DNA of 64,000 nucleotides from Epilithonimonas vandammei (GTDB lineage Bacteria; Bacteroidota; Bacteroidia; Flavobacteriales; Weeksellaceae), in assembly GCF_003860525.1 (NCBI RefSeq), contig NZ_CP034161.1:186001-250000 (forward strand), written 5' to 3'. The translations under genes were made by a program, and so were the position numbers. The notes beneath the pieces were generated by a model. That model ran no database searches, was not told the origin of the DNA, and saw nothing but the letters and a program-made list of their open reading frames with translations. Positions 44,925 to 55,300 of this stretch are shown here, one piece after another. How positions within the stretch are numbered: the first letter of the stretch is position 1; every line of letters begins with the position of its first letter.

Positions 44925-44967
44925 GCAAAAATGCAATTCCTCCCTGCGGTCGGAAACGCATTTTTGC
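44925..44967 (+). repeat. Repeated hairpin element, copy 1
   Basis: GCAAAAATGC (44925-44934) and GCATTTTTGC (44958-44967) form a perfect 10-bp stem with an inner TTCC/GGAA. The same hairpin, with downstream similarity GCAACCCTATTTCTA, occurs at 46964-47006. It lies 28 bp after the ThiF gene. Confidence 0.65.
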
Positions 44968-45107
44968 ATCAATCGGAGCAACCCTATTTCTAAAACATTA
45001 CCGCGGCTTCTGGCTTCAGAAATATTTTGAAAAAAGGTTGCGGCTTTTTTGTTTTATTGACTTGAATTCAAAAAGTAAATCGATGTATGATGATGTAAAA
45101 GCCGGTT

Positions 45108-45647
45108 CTAATTCCAGTTTACTTTAAGGTCTCTGAATTCTAAATTCGCCCTTGATTTTTCAAAGGTATTTCTTTCTAATTGTGAAATGGTTTTGAATCT
45201 GAACATTTTGATAAACATCGGTTCTCCCTGCACCTCTTTAAACGAAAAAGTAAGCTTAACAGGAACATTCTTCGCCAGCTGAGGATAGGTTTTACTCGAT
45301 TTATACAGATCAATTTTATACTCATTTCCTTCAATATCTACTACCGATATGTCCTCGATCGTCATTTTTTTATTTTCATCCTTCCATTCAATAAGGAAGG
45401 AAACTTCGATATTCTTTCCTGCTTTATTGGCTTTTACCGCTGTTATTGTATAGGTGGAATTTTCCTGTTCACTTTCCAGAACGGGCTTATTAAGATCAAG
45501 AACTTTCTTCAGGTATTCGTTTTCGGAAGTCAGCACTTTGTTGGTCGACTGCAAGGTTGCATTGTCTTTCTTCAGGGCATCGCAATTCGTCTGACCGTAT
45601 CCGTATGCCGTCATTACTACAGCAGATAAAAATAAAAATCGTCTCAT
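45108..45647 (-). CDS. Hypothetical secreted protein with coiled coil
   Basis: 179 residues from the ATG at 45647; an upstream ATG at 45677 is also in frame. Signal peptide MRRFLFLSAVVMTAYGYGQ, then a coiled coil (CDALKKDNATLQSTNKVLTS) and a strand-rich domain of about 110 residues. No known family was recognised. It stands alone on the opposite strand to the neighbouring element genes. Confidence 0.65.
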   Translation of the reverse strand: MRRFLFLSAVVMTAYGYGQTNCDALKKDNATLQSTNKVLTSENEYLKKVLDLNKPVLESEQENSTYTITAVKANKAGKNIEVSFLIEWKDENKKMTIEDISVVDIEGNEYKIDLYKSSKTYPQLAKNVPVKLTFSFKEVQGEPMFIKMFRFKTISQLERNTFEKSRANLEFRDLKVNWN

Positions 45648-45797
45648 ATTAATTGTTGTCATTCTTCTGGCTATCATAGTCCAAATATAAGGATAAAATG
45701 GCTTCTATTCAAGGGATTGCCGTGAAAAATGCGGTCGGTATGCTTGCCACCGACGGGCGTTTGTTTTCAGGTTGCAAAAGTATAAATCCCGTTTCTG

Positions 45798-45892
45798 CTC
45801 AAAAAAATCTTTTTGGGCATCTAAAAAAATTCGCTCCGGTTCTCTCCACTAATTTTTCCAGACACTCCTGAATTCTGCGAACAAAAAGATTT
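45798..45892 (+). repeat. Repeated leader element, copy 2
   Basis: Matches 38454-38548 at about four of five positions, including GACACTCCTGAATTCTGCGA. It lies 160 bp upstream of the gene at 46055. No other gene is visible in the 45648-46054 gap. Confidence 0.6.
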
Positions 45893-46054
45893 CGGAGCCT
45901 TCATTCCATTAGTTCCATTCCGGTTTTGGCTGAAACGGAATTTCTATCGTCAGAAAGCAATGAAAAACGACAGGCACGTCGGACACAAAGCAAAGCGCTC
46001 TTTACATTTCAATGATCAATCAAAAATCAATATCAACCCATTAAATTTTTAACT

Positions 46055-46414
46055 ATGAAAAATCCAGGTATTTCAGCCAATGAATTTTACAACCATTTTA
46101 GCGGTACTGAGCAGTATTTCGCCTATTTCTTCGGATTCGTCTTTACGGATGGCGTCAAGATTATCGCAGAAGAAGAACAATGCTTCTGGTTCATCGACTG
46201 CATTGTATCGTATCAGCTTTCTGAAAAGTTCCGTCAGGAAGAATTCCAGGTCTGGAAGCTCGAAAGAGTGAAAGAAACGCAGTTCAGGCTTACGGCAACA
46301 GACGGAAACAATCAAATTCTGGCTACGCAGGATATTCCGTTTTCGGATTTCTTCTTCAATGAATTTACCATCTGGAAGGAAGGCAACGTGCTGCTGCTGC
46401 CAAGCGAACATTGA
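46055..46414 (+). CDS. DUF6876-like hypothetical protein
   Basis: 119 residues (NHFSGTEQYFAYFFGFVFTD; FWFIDCIVSYQLSEKF; FTIWKEGNVLLLPSEH). The order of motifs recalls DUF6876 proteins found on Bacteroidetes elements (family name from memory). No signal peptide or membrane helix. It is followed by another small gene after 58 bp. Confidence 0.65.
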   Translation: MKNPGISANEFYNHFSGTEQYFAYFFGFVFTDGVKIIAEEEQCFWFIDCIVSYQLSEKFRQEEFQVWKLERVKETQFRLTATDGNNQILATQDIPFSDFFFNEFTIWKEGNVLLLPSEH

Positions 46415-46472
46415 TCTTAAAAACCTCACGATGTATAGGCAATCGTATTTATAACTTTAAAAAATCATAACA

Positions 46473-46892
46473 ATGGGAACCTATGCCATCATCTATTTAA
46501 AAAAGGCTGATAAAGCCTCCGAAGTCAACGAGCTGTTGAAAAACAGCTATCAATTGGAATACGAAACGTTTAACGGCGTGGAGTATGGTGTGTTTTTCAC
46601 AGAGGAAATGTTTGAAGAAGATTTACGTTTTATGAATGAAGACGAAGAAGGAAAAAAGAACCTTCCGCACTACACACGCCCGATTTCAAGGGAAACTTAC
46701 CATTCTCTTCTTTTTGGTGCAGGAAACTGTTTCGGTGACATCGGTACTGCCTGCTTTAAAATTTCCTGTGTCGATGAAAAGGAGATGCAGTATATCAGAG
46801 CGCTTAAGGCGTTTATAAAAAATCCTGAATATAAGGCCTATATCAATTTTAAAAAGTCAAAACATTTACAGGAGTTCCTGCGCCTGAAGTGA
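46473..46892 (+). CDS. Hypothetical protein of the element backbone
   Basis: 139 residues (MGTYAIIYLKKADKASEVNE; LLFGAGNCFGDIGTACFKIS). No known domain was recognised. A strong terminator begins 14 bp after its stop, so it ends the transcript that includes the 46055 gene. Confidence 0.65.
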   Translation: MGTYAIIYLKKADKASEVNELLKNSYQLEYETFNGVEYGVFFTEEMFEEDLRFMNEDEEGKKNLPHYTRPISRETYHSLLFGAGNCFGDIGTACFKISCVDEKEMQYIRALKAFIKNPEYKAYINFKKSKHLQEFLRLK

Positions 46893-46905
46893 TGATCTTT
46901 ATTGA

Positions 46906-46941
46906 AACGCAATCTGAGACTTCTCAGATTGCGTTTTTGTT
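46906..46941 (+). terminator. Rho-independent terminator
   Basis: AACGCAATCTGAGA (46906-46919) and TCTCAGATTGCGTT (46922-46935) form a perfect 14-bp stem with a 2-nt loop, followed by TTTGTTT. Confidence 0.85.
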
Positions 46942-46963
46942 TAGGTCTGAAATTCTTAAAAAG

Positions 46964-47006
46964 GCAAAAATGCAATTCCTCCTTTTGGTCGGAAACGCAT
47001 TTTTGC
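46964..47006 (+). repeat. Repeated hairpin element, copy 2
   Basis: The same 10-bp stem as at 44925-44967 (GCAAAAATGC / GCATTTTTGC) with a conserved loop (AATTCCTCC...GGTCGGAAAC). It lies just beyond a terminator. Confidence 0.65.
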
Positions 47007-47130
47007 GCAAAGCAGTGCAACCCTATTTCTACAACAGTTCCGTAATGTTGAAAAAAGTTTGCGAATCCATTTAATCGTCAAATTATTTACATAAAGAAGC
47101 TTTTGTTCAACTTCAAATGCGATAATTAAA

Positions 47131-48462
47131 TTAAGATGTGGTTTTTGGTGAAAACCCTGCAAGTGCCCAATGACGCCAAATTGCCCCAACAGGACAGAGG
47201 TCGGTATGCTTTTCCCAAGGTGCATTGTCACAACGCTCATCTGTAATATCATCTATTCCTTCCAATTCCGAACTTTTTTTGCAAAACCCTTTCAATTCAC
47301 AAGGTGTAGGCGATTGATTAGTAAATATTTTTAGGATTTGATTAATAGCCCAAAATAGATGGGGTTGAAAATTTTCCGGGTTGAATTGATTAGGTAAAGC
47401 AACTGTACCTTTATCCTCGCTGTTTACTACAAGAGGAGAACCGAAAGCCAGGTAAAACATAGCGAAATCTTTATTATTCTTTAAATTTCCACCTTGAAGA
47501 AAGTCAATTATAAACTGGGGATATTCTCTTCTGATAATTGTAATGCGATCAAATAATACGTCGATCCATTGATTATTGCCATTAAAAACATCAGCTTTGA
47601 AATTCTTTTTTATCGAATCTCTTACCTGCTCCACAATAACGTCGAAATCGAAATGATTTCCTTTTAAGAAAGCACTCAGTACTTCATAAAGTTTTGATAT
47701 TATCTGATCATTATCCAGATTAGTTTCAATGAATTTTGATTTACTTAGAAATTCCATAGCACGGATAAAACTTAATCCGGGATGGTATGTCATTAGTGAA
47801 CAGTCACAAACGGCTATAAGTAGAATAGTGTACTGTGCTAATTCAGGGTAAATTTTTTGTGCGATTTTTTCAACTACCAGGTAGGGATATTCATCAGCTT
47901 GAACATTAGCACCCTGTGATTGTAAAATTTCTGAATAAACATACCGTTCAGAAAGGTAAGCCATACCTTCAGTTATCAGAATACCTCCAAGACTCACCTC
48001 AAAATTTGTATTTAATTTTGCATCGTTCAAAGTTACTTTTATAATGTTAACTTTTTCATTTTTATCATTAAATACCTGGCTTCCATATTTATATGAAACC
48101 AGCTCTATTTTCTTTCTTTTGGGATTAATCTTACTTCCAAGATAGATAGGCTGCAGACAAAAATTTGAATATCCATAATCACCTTCTCTGGGTGAGAGTT
48201 TTAATGGAACTTTAAATTCTTTATTATTTTCCCTGTAAATTCTCGATGCACAATCCTGAATGTAATAGTTGATTGTCGAGATATTCACAAGACCATATAT
48301 GGTTGAAATATCCTGAATAAAATGAATATATTCGTGGAGATATAATGACAATGTCCCATCGGTTAATTCTTTTAAGTTTTTGAATTCAAAGGGTAAATCA
48401 ATTTTTATTTTGAAAAATGCTGGTCTGTAATAACATTTTAGAAAGTCTAATTGGTCATTCAT
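47131..48462 (-). CDS. Putative HExxH metallopeptidase-like protein (unrecognised family)
   Basis: 443 residues without signal peptide. Near the N-terminus a helix carries HEYIH at 43-47 (SLYLHEYIHFIQDISTIYGL), the zinc-metallopeptidase motif HExxH, and a Glu in LITEGMAYLSERY (about 165) could be the third ligand. The C-terminus has four Cys in a short stretch (CELKGFC ... ERCDNAPWEKHTDLCPVGA), a possible second metal site. No named family was recognised. It is alone on its strand in a variable part of the element, next to two small genes and a GHKL ATPase, where defence genes are often found. Confidence 0.7.
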   Translation of the reverse strand: MNDQLDFLKCYYRPAFFKIKIDLPFEFKNLKELTDGTLSLYLHEYIHFIQDISTIYGLVNISTINYYIQDCASRIYRENNKEFKVPLKLSPREGDYGYSNFCLQPIYLGSKINPKRKKIELVSYKYGSQVFNDKNEKVNIIKVTLNDAKLNTNFEVSLGGILITEGMAYLSERYVYSEILQSQGANVQADEYPYLVVEKIAQKIYPELAQYTILLIAVCDCSLMTYHPGLSFIRAMEFLSKSKFIETNLDNDQIISKLYEVLSAFLKGNHFDFDVIVEQVRDSIKKNFKADVFNGNNQWIDVLFDRITIIRREYPQFIIDFLQGGNLKNNKDFAMFYLAFGSPLVVNSEDKGTVALPNQFNPENFQPHLFWAINQILKIFTNQSPTPCELKGFCKKSSELEGIDDITDERCDNAPWEKHTDLCPVGAIWRHWALAGFSPKTTS

Positions 48463-48772
48463 TGGTTATCTTTAATTATTAGTTTTTTAAGCCGTAAATT
48501 GCAACAGTTTTGACATTACTTATGATAGAAAAAAGTGGCTTAATTTAAATAAAATATACCTATTTGCAGAATAACTTAATGCAAAAAGTTTGAGCTTTAA
48601 GTCATAACACAGCTCTGGTTATGTTTGGAACCATAATTCAATTCAATTTTCAACAGCAAAGATGCATTCGGTGTCAAAAAAATGTTGGGATTTACATCTG
48701 AGATTGGATGTTTAAAAAGCTCTCTTATTTATAGAAAAAATTCAAAAATTTTTAACCACGGAATTTGTTCGT

Positions 48773-48780
48773 TACATTTG
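48773..48780 (+). promoter_or_regulatory. Putative -7 box (TAnnTTTG)
   Basis: TACATTTG lies 20 bp before the start of the 48800 gene and fits the Bacteroidetes -7 consensus. No clear -33 box is seen at the expected distance. The rest of the 48463-48799 gap shows nothing else. Confidence 0.4.
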
Positions 48781-48799
48781 TTTTCAACAAGAAAGGAAA

Positions 48800-49474
48800 A
48801 TGATTTACACCATACCAACAAAGAAAGGTTTAGGAATTGAGATTTGGGGAACGCGCGATGATCTGGAATACCTATACAATATTGTCTCAAAATTTTGGAA
48901 TGATCCGTCGCTCTCACCAATAAAAGGATACGAAGATAAAAATCATCTCATCAGCGGTTTTTCTTACGAAATACGAAAAGCATCGTACGGAAGCAGGCTG
49001 ACCAGAACCCATAGTCATTATTCTTTCGAAGAGATTCCATATTGTGGCGTTCAGGTTTCCTGGGTTCATATCATATTCTCTATTGCCGCACTGAAATACA
49101 ATATGAAATTAATGAAAAGCGATAAGGCGGATATCGCGATGTTTTTACATTTGGAATATTGGATAGAAAGGTCAATGAAAGGTTATGATCCTGTCGGAGC
49201 CGTCAATCTCTTACCCTATCTGGATGACGCTATTCACACAGGTAATGAAAATCTGTATCTTTATATGCGGCATATCAATTCAACATTTTTTGGCTTGAAG
49301 GGCGGCAAGAAATCGTTTAGAAACTTAGCACAGCTGATGCGGACTGCGGTCTTTTCAACGGATGAATACAATGATTTACAAAACTTTCTGCAGTCGGAAG
49401 CTAATAAGCACAACTGTAAAGTTGAGGATTTGGAATTGAATGATGATGACAAGATATACGAAATAGAATGGTAA
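48800..49474 (+). CDS. Hypothetical protein (DUF6904-like)
   Basis: 224 residues (MIYTIPTKKGLGIEIWGTRD; HLISGFSYEIRKASYGSRLT; VQVSWVHIIFSIAALKYNMK). It resembles DUF6904-type proteins from memory, for which no function is known to me. It carries no signal peptide. It is followed after 25 bp by a GNAT-like gene in the same direction; the two probably form an operon. Confidence 0.6.
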   Translation: MIYTIPTKKGLGIEIWGTRDDLEYLYNIVSKFWNDPSLSPIKGYEDKNHLISGFSYEIRKASYGSRLTRTHSHYSFEEIPYCGVQVSWVHIIFSIAALKYNMKLMKSDKADIAMFLHLEYWIERSMKGYDPVGAVNLLPYLDDAIHTGNENLYLYMRHINSTFFGLKGGKKSFRNLAQLMRTAVFSTDEYNDLQNFLQSEANKHNCKVEDLELNDDDKIYEIEW

Positions 49475-49499
49475 TAATACCTATTAATTGCTATTGAAA

Positions 49500-50192
49500 A
49501 TGACTGATCAATCCCTGCAATCACTTATTGATAATTTAAATTCAGGTAATACCGGATCTTACCTTATCTTCCGAAGACCCCTAAGTCAATATGTCGATTA
49601 TGCTAAAATCTGGTTAGAAAAACCCACAGCAGATGATAGTGTAACCTCTTCTGACGGTCCTGATCATTTTTACCTGATTAAAAATAATGAGGGTGTCTTT
49701 GTCGCAATTGTATATGATATGCGCCGGGATTTACACTGGTTTGTGTTACCTCAGTATCGTGGAAAAGGCCATTTGACACAATCAATGAAGAGTACCATTA
49801 TTCCGCATTTGTTTTTGAGTAGGGATCAGCAAAGAATTACCATTGACGAAATGCAGATCGGACCCCAGAATTTTAAAGCTTCCCAAAAAGTTGCATTGGA
49901 CTTAGGGTTTACAAAGAGTGAAGAGGAAGACTATATCCTTTTGAAAGACCATTCTATTAAAGAAATTCCCGATGCAGGCGTAAATTCAGAACTTACTCCT
50001 GAAAGAGTGGGTGAACTAAGAAAACAAATCAATTTCTTAGCCCGTTCATTGTGGGCCATACAAACCGAAATAGAAATGGGATATGGAAAAACTGAATACT
50101 CCGAAGAACTTCAACAATTAGTCTGGCAGATTAAAAATCACACTTGGAAAATTGAAGATTTTTTGTGGAGTAATAAAAATAATATTGATTGA
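49500..50192 (+). CDS. GNAT-like N-acetyltransferase domain protein
   Basis: 230 residues from the ATG at 49500. The stretch FVAIVYDMRRDLHWFVLPQY then RGKGHLTQSMKSTI and IGPQNFKASQKVALDLGFTK has the order of GNAT motifs A and B (R-G-x-G-x-L acetyl-CoA loop). The C-terminal 75 residues are helical and unrelated. Substrate is unknown. It converges with the GHKL gene, with 14 bp between the stop codons. Confidence 0.65.
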   Translation: MTDQSLQSLIDNLNSGNTGSYLIFRRPLSQYVDYAKIWLEKPTADDSVTSSDGPDHFYLIKNNEGVFVAIVYDMRRDLHWFVLPQYRGKGHLTQSMKSTIIPHLFLSRDQQRITIDEMQIGPQNFKASQKVALDLGFTKSEEEDYILLKDHSIKEIPDAGVNSELTPERVGELRKQINFLARSLWAIQTEIEMGYGKTEYSEELQQLVWQIKNHTWKIEDFLWSNKNNID

Positions 50193-50206
50193 TTTTTCGA
50201 TAAGGC

Positions 50207-52261
50207 TTATTCTATATTGAGCTTTTCAAAGAGTATTCTATTTCTTTTTTTAGCATCTTCTAATACCTTTTCAAAAGGCAACACCTCAAAATACGCCGAG
50301 TAGTATTTGCTTTTAACCTTAAAAAAACCTTTACCATCAGGAGTTTTTTCAAACTCTCTGTTTTTTAATACTTTTTCCAAAGAGGGAGTTATGTCACAAA
50401 CGATATAAACATAGAAAGGAGTTTTGTCAGTGACTTCGATTGTTCTGCCATTCCGTCCTTTTACTTTCTTGTCCAAAAGACTATCAATATACTTTTCTGT
50501 CTGTTCAATTGGATTTTTTTCTACATTATAATCCTGATAATTATCCCGCATTGGCTTTTTAAACTCAACAATTGTGAAAGAATTATGAGGAGCCATCTTT
50601 GAATCAGAAAAAGCAAAAGCTTCATTATAAATTAAAAGATCTGTTCTGTCTTTGCTGTCTTGAGAAACCTCGTTAATGCTGTTAAAAGTTTTGTCAGATG
50701 CAAGAAATGAATGATATGTCAGCCTTTCATCAATCAGCCAAAGATTTTGTTTGTCCGGTGTAATTTCATCAGAGGTTGTCCGTATGGGAAAGAAAATATT
50801 ATGCAATAAATCTTCATTTTCAAACTTACTTTCAGAGTTTACTCCAATTAGATTCTCAAGTAATTCGATTATGGTTCGTCTATGCACTACATATCTTGCT
50901 AAATCAGATTTCCCAATCTCATTAAATTCTGCTAAAAACTCTTCATATTTTTTAGCATATTCTTCGTGGTTTGTAATATCTTTTTTTTCATCCAGAAGCT
51001 TTAGCTTTTCTTCCTTTACTTCTAATCTCCATTTCGCTTCTATTTTATATAATTCGATATCCAGTTTTTCTTTTGGAAGATCAGGAGCAAGCTTCATCAC
51101 TTCTGATTTGCGATAGTTTAAGGTGCTTCTATATTGAGGAAGCTCTTCGTTGATAGTAGGTCTGTAATTTTCGACTTTTTGAGTTCTTACTGATTCCAAG
51201 AATTCGGATAGTATATCTTCGATGCAATTAACAGAAGCTCTCCTCAGTCTTGATAAATTAATATATAATGACTCTTCTTCTGTTTCATCATCTACTCCCG
51301 GAAAATTAAAGCCGATTCGCTCTGTATCTACATATTCATCTAAAAGATCGCCTACCACATAAGCTTGGTAATAAAATTTTTCACCGTGCTCATCTTTTAT
51401 GAAAGATCTGCCCAAATCTATTATTCTTGTATATAAGCCTTCATTAACAACACTTCTGTTATGAGCACAGAAATGTATTTTATGACTTTGGAACTCAAGT
51501 GATTTAGTAAGGAACAATGTGAAATCTTCGCCATCTAAATCAAAATCTCTTTGTTGAACATCACTTTTAAATTCTGCGTTATAAAGGTTAAGTAAGTTAA
51601 ATTCAACATTATTTTGATTTCTGATAATTATCTTCGGTACCTGATCGCGAATGAAATATAATTGAAAATGGGCAACTATCTCTTTTGCAACAGAATGTAA
51701 ATCAAAATCAAGATTTTTCTGATAATCTTCTTTATATGTTTTAAGCAATACTTTAGTTCCCGTAGAATTATCGCCAGGAGTAGGTGCTTCAATATTATGA
51801 AAGCCTTCTTTAGTATTCCTAAAATCAAAAGAAATGGCTTTTAAATCACCTTTATCATCCTTGAATTGGCTATAAATATTAAGCTCTGTAAAAGCTTTCA
51901 GGCAAACAAATCTCCCTACGCCTTTGCCTCCTATTTCGATTTTATGGTCTGTGTCAGCCTCGACAAATGATTTTAAATTGTCAGCATTTAGCCCTATTCC
52001 ATTATCAGTGATTTCAAAGGAATGAATTGGGTATCTATTTATTTCCGGAAGGGTGCTTAAGACATCTTCGCCGCCATTTCTTATACATTTTATAATGATT
52101 TCCCCATTTCCTTTCTTCAATAAACCAGCTTTTTCCGCTTCTTCAATCGAATGAATAGAGTTACTTATTACTTCGAATAATGGCATTAAAGGTTTTGTAC
52201 GCGGGAGCCGAGTATTTCTTACTTTATTAGCAATATTTGATGTTGCATATAGTGTTTCCAT
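50207..52261 (-). CDS. GHKL ATPase with PD-(D/E)xK-like C-terminal domain
   Basis: 684 residues from the ATG at 52261. The GHKL nucleotide-binding fold is clear: N-box E30/N34 (LFEVISNSIHSIEEA), G1 box DNGIG at 86-90 and G2 box GGKGVGRF at 111-118. A long coiled-coil and helical middle follows (KAEIYKIEAKWR-type helices). Near 550-610 DRTDLLIYNEAFAFSD, then FTIVEFKKPMRDN, then EQTEKYIDSLLDKK give the D...ExK...Q spacing of PD-(D/E)xK nucleases. An ATPase joined to a nuclease suggests a defence protein like other GHKL-nuclease fusions. The nuclease reading is an inference from motifs. Confidence 0.75.
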   Translation of the reverse strand: METLYATSNIANKVRNTRLPRTKPLMPLFEVISNSIHSIEEAEKAGLLKKGNGEIIIKCIRNGGEDVLSTLPEINRYPIHSFEITDNGIGLNADNLKSFVEADTDHKIEIGGKGVGRFVCLKAFTELNIYSQFKDDKGDLKAISFDFRNTKEGFHNIEAPTPGDNSTGTKVLLKTYKEDYQKNLDFDLHSVAKEIVAHFQLYFIRDQVPKIIIRNQNNVEFNLLNLYNAEFKSDVQQRDFDLDGEDFTLFLTKSLEFQSHKIHFCAHNRSVVNEGLYTRIIDLGRSFIKDEHGEKFYYQAYVVGDLLDEYVDTERIGFNFPGVDDETEEESLYINLSRLRRASVNCIEDILSEFLESVRTQKVENYRPTINEELPQYRSTLNYRKSEVMKLAPDLPKEKLDIELYKIEAKWRLEVKEEKLKLLDEKKDITNHEEYAKKYEEFLAEFNEIGKSDLARYVVHRRTIIELLENLIGVNSESKFENEDLLHNIFFPIRTTSDEITPDKQNLWLIDERLTYHSFLASDKTFNSINEVSQDSKDRTDLLIYNEAFAFSDSKMAPHNSFTIVEFKKPMRDNYQDYNVEKNPIEQTEKYIDSLLDKKVKGRNGRTIEVTDKTPFYVYIVCDITPSLEKVLKNREFEKTPDGKGFFKVKSKYYSAYFEVLPFEKVLEDAKKRNRILFEKLNIE

Positions 52262-52364
52262 TTCCGTATAGTATAGTTTAAGCAAATTACGTAATTTTTA
52301 TATATTTAATAATGATTTTTTAGATAGCTTGTTCTTTATTAATATTCTAAAATTCTCATTTTAT

Positions 52365-55300
52365 TTAACTCATTTTCCTCCTCGGTAGTCCAATCTCGTG
52401 TTCCTGAGGATAAGGCTTTCTGAAGGTCATACTGACATCTTCCCGGATATTGTTATAAGCTTCGTACGCTTTGTCTTTATCCAAAGTGTATCTTGGGTCG
52501 GGAATGAAAGGCATTTTTGCCATTTTCAAAATCGTTATCGTGGGAAAGTGAAAATCTACTTCCACGGTTCCTAATAATAAATAGCATCCGCCACCCTGAA
52601 AAGGATACTGTGAAAGATTATCCGGGAAATGTGCTGTATCAAAATATTCTCCTTCCGCGTCTATCCAGGTCCCGAAAAACATTGTGCCTCTTTTCGTGGG
52701 AACGTGCTTTCGGGATATGAGGTAGGCCAGCATTTTGACTTGCTTCTTATGATATTTCGTCAGGTCTTTTGCCATTACACTTCCCCTATATTTGGTTTGC
52801 AATAAGTCGAATGGACTTACGGAAACCGGGAATCCCAAGATCTCGATTTCGTCAAAAGCATCTTCCAATGGATGTCTTAGCACCTTTGGGAGGGTATATT
52901 CTTTTTGTGGTTCTTCCAGTAATGTCAAATGCTTAAAAGTCGGCCTGTTTCCTGCTAAAAGAAATCGAGCTTCAATTAATAATTCGTGTTTTTGCTTTCC
53001 TGTAAACCGGAATGCTCCTATGAATATTAAAGTTTGTAAGGTTTCAATACCAATAGGGATCCTTTTGACAAAGTTTTCCAGGGAGGTATAATCACCGTTG
53101 TTTTTTCGTTCTTCAGGAATTAAAACGGCGATTTTGCTTTCCAGCTTTTCAATATGCATCAATCCTAAATAGACATCCTCTCCGTAAACCGTAGTCTGAT
53201 ATTCGCTTAGATTGACACAGGGATTTAATATGGTTGCACCTGACATTCTCGCTTCGTGGACATATACCTCCGTTCTGTAAAAACCTCCGCCATTATTGAT
53301 CGCCGAAACCATAAACTCGATAGGATAATAAACTTTCAGGTAAAGACTTTGGTAGCTTTCTACGGCATAGGATGCAGAATGAGCTTTGCAGAAAGAATAG
53401 CCTGCAAAAGATTCTATCTGGCGATAAACCTCTTTGGAAAGCTGCTCTGGATGGCCCAGGGATTTGCAGGATTCAAAGAAATGATCTTTGACTTTCTGCA
53501 GGGCAGATAGCGAACGCCCTTTTCCGCTCATTGCCCTTCTTAAAACATCACCGTCAGCAGGCGACAGGCCTCCAAAATGAAGGGCGATTTTTATAACGTC
53601 CTCCTGATAAACCATAATGCCATAAGTTTCTCCCAATTCTTTTTCAAAAACCGGATGAAAATATTCAAATTGATCCGGGTTATTGTGACGGAAGATATAT
53701 TCCTTCATCATTCCGCTTTGCGCTACCCCCGGGCGTATGATGGATGATGCGGCTACCAATACTTTATAATTGTTGCATTTTAATCTTCGGAGCAGTCCGC
53801 GCATTGCCGGACTTTCAATATAGAAACAACCGATGGTTTTTCCCCTGCTCAGAAACTCATTGCATCTCTCTTCGTCTTTTGACAAGCTCACATCCCGGAT
53901 ATTGACTTTGATGCCTCGTTTTTCTTCAATGAGCTTAACCGTATCGTTGATAGTGCCCAAGCCCCGCTGGGAAAGGATATCGAATTTTTCCAGACCGATT
54001 TCCTCCGCCACGTGCATGTCGAACTGAGCAATCGGAAATCCTTTCGGCGGCATTTCCAATGCGGAATAATTGGTGATGGGTTCTTCAGAGATTAAAATTC
54101 CACAAGAGTGCATACTTCGCTGGTTTGGAAATTTCTCTAAAAGCTTTCCATATTTGTGCACCATTGCTGACACAGAATTAATATCGTGCTGTTCAATCGA
54201 TTTGGTGGCAAGCTCATCCAGTTCCTCTTTTGGCAAACCAAATGCCTTTCCTACCTCACGGAAAATGGATTTATACTTAAATTCGACATTCGTGCCACAA
54301 AATGCCACGTGGTCTTTTCCGTATTTGTCAAAGATGTATTGTAAAATCGTATCTCTGTTCTGCCAGCTCCAGTCGATATCGAAATCTGGTGGTGTTTTGC
54401 GGTTCAGATTCAGGAAGCGCTCAAAATACAGATCAAGCTCCAGCGGGCAGATGTCTGTAATGCCAAGGCAGTAGGCAACGATACTATTGGCACCACTTCC
54501 GCGCCCGACGTGCATAAACCCCATCCGGTTGCTGTACTGAATAATGTCCCAAGTGATCAAAAAATAGGCACAGAAGTTCAGTTGGTTAATGACCCCCAAT
54601 TCTTTATCCATCCGTGCTTTTGCCTTTTCGTCATCATCAGGATATCTCTTGGTGAACCCTTTATAGGCAAGTTCTTTCAATAGCTTTATATCGCTGTCTT
54701 TACTTTCTGTAAAGTTCTTTTTGTTTTTAGGAGTCTTATAGTCAAAATGAAAATGGCATTGTTCCAGTAATTGCTGGGTATTTTCGATGATTTGCGGATA
54801 ATGCTGGTAATTCTTTAAAAGCTCATCAATTGAGATCAGCTTCTCGTTTTGCCCGCATATATCATTTTCTTCAAGCTTAGTGATCAGCGTGTTTCGGTCA
54901 ATTGCGCGCAGGATCTTATGAAGTTTATATTCTCTCTTTGTTGTAAAAGTTACCGGCTGTAAAATGACCATTCTTGGGATATACTTTTTCAGGATGGGAT
55001 TAATCAACAAATTAATTTCTTCGGGACGTATGCCGATGTATTCGTTTCGGTGAAGTTTTTCAGGGTAATTATTCAAAGGATAAACGACAAATACATTAGG
55101 CAGATTTGGGTGATGCAATGGCAAATCGTTTCCTTCGCAATGATGCTGTGTCAAAAGCCTGTTGATTTCTCCGATACCTGATTGATTTTTTGCCAAACAT
55201 ATATAATGCTGTTTATTGTCAGTTCTTATATCTACACCTACGACAGGTCGGATGTTATTCTTCTCACATAATCTGTGAAAGTCATAAATGCCAGAGATAC

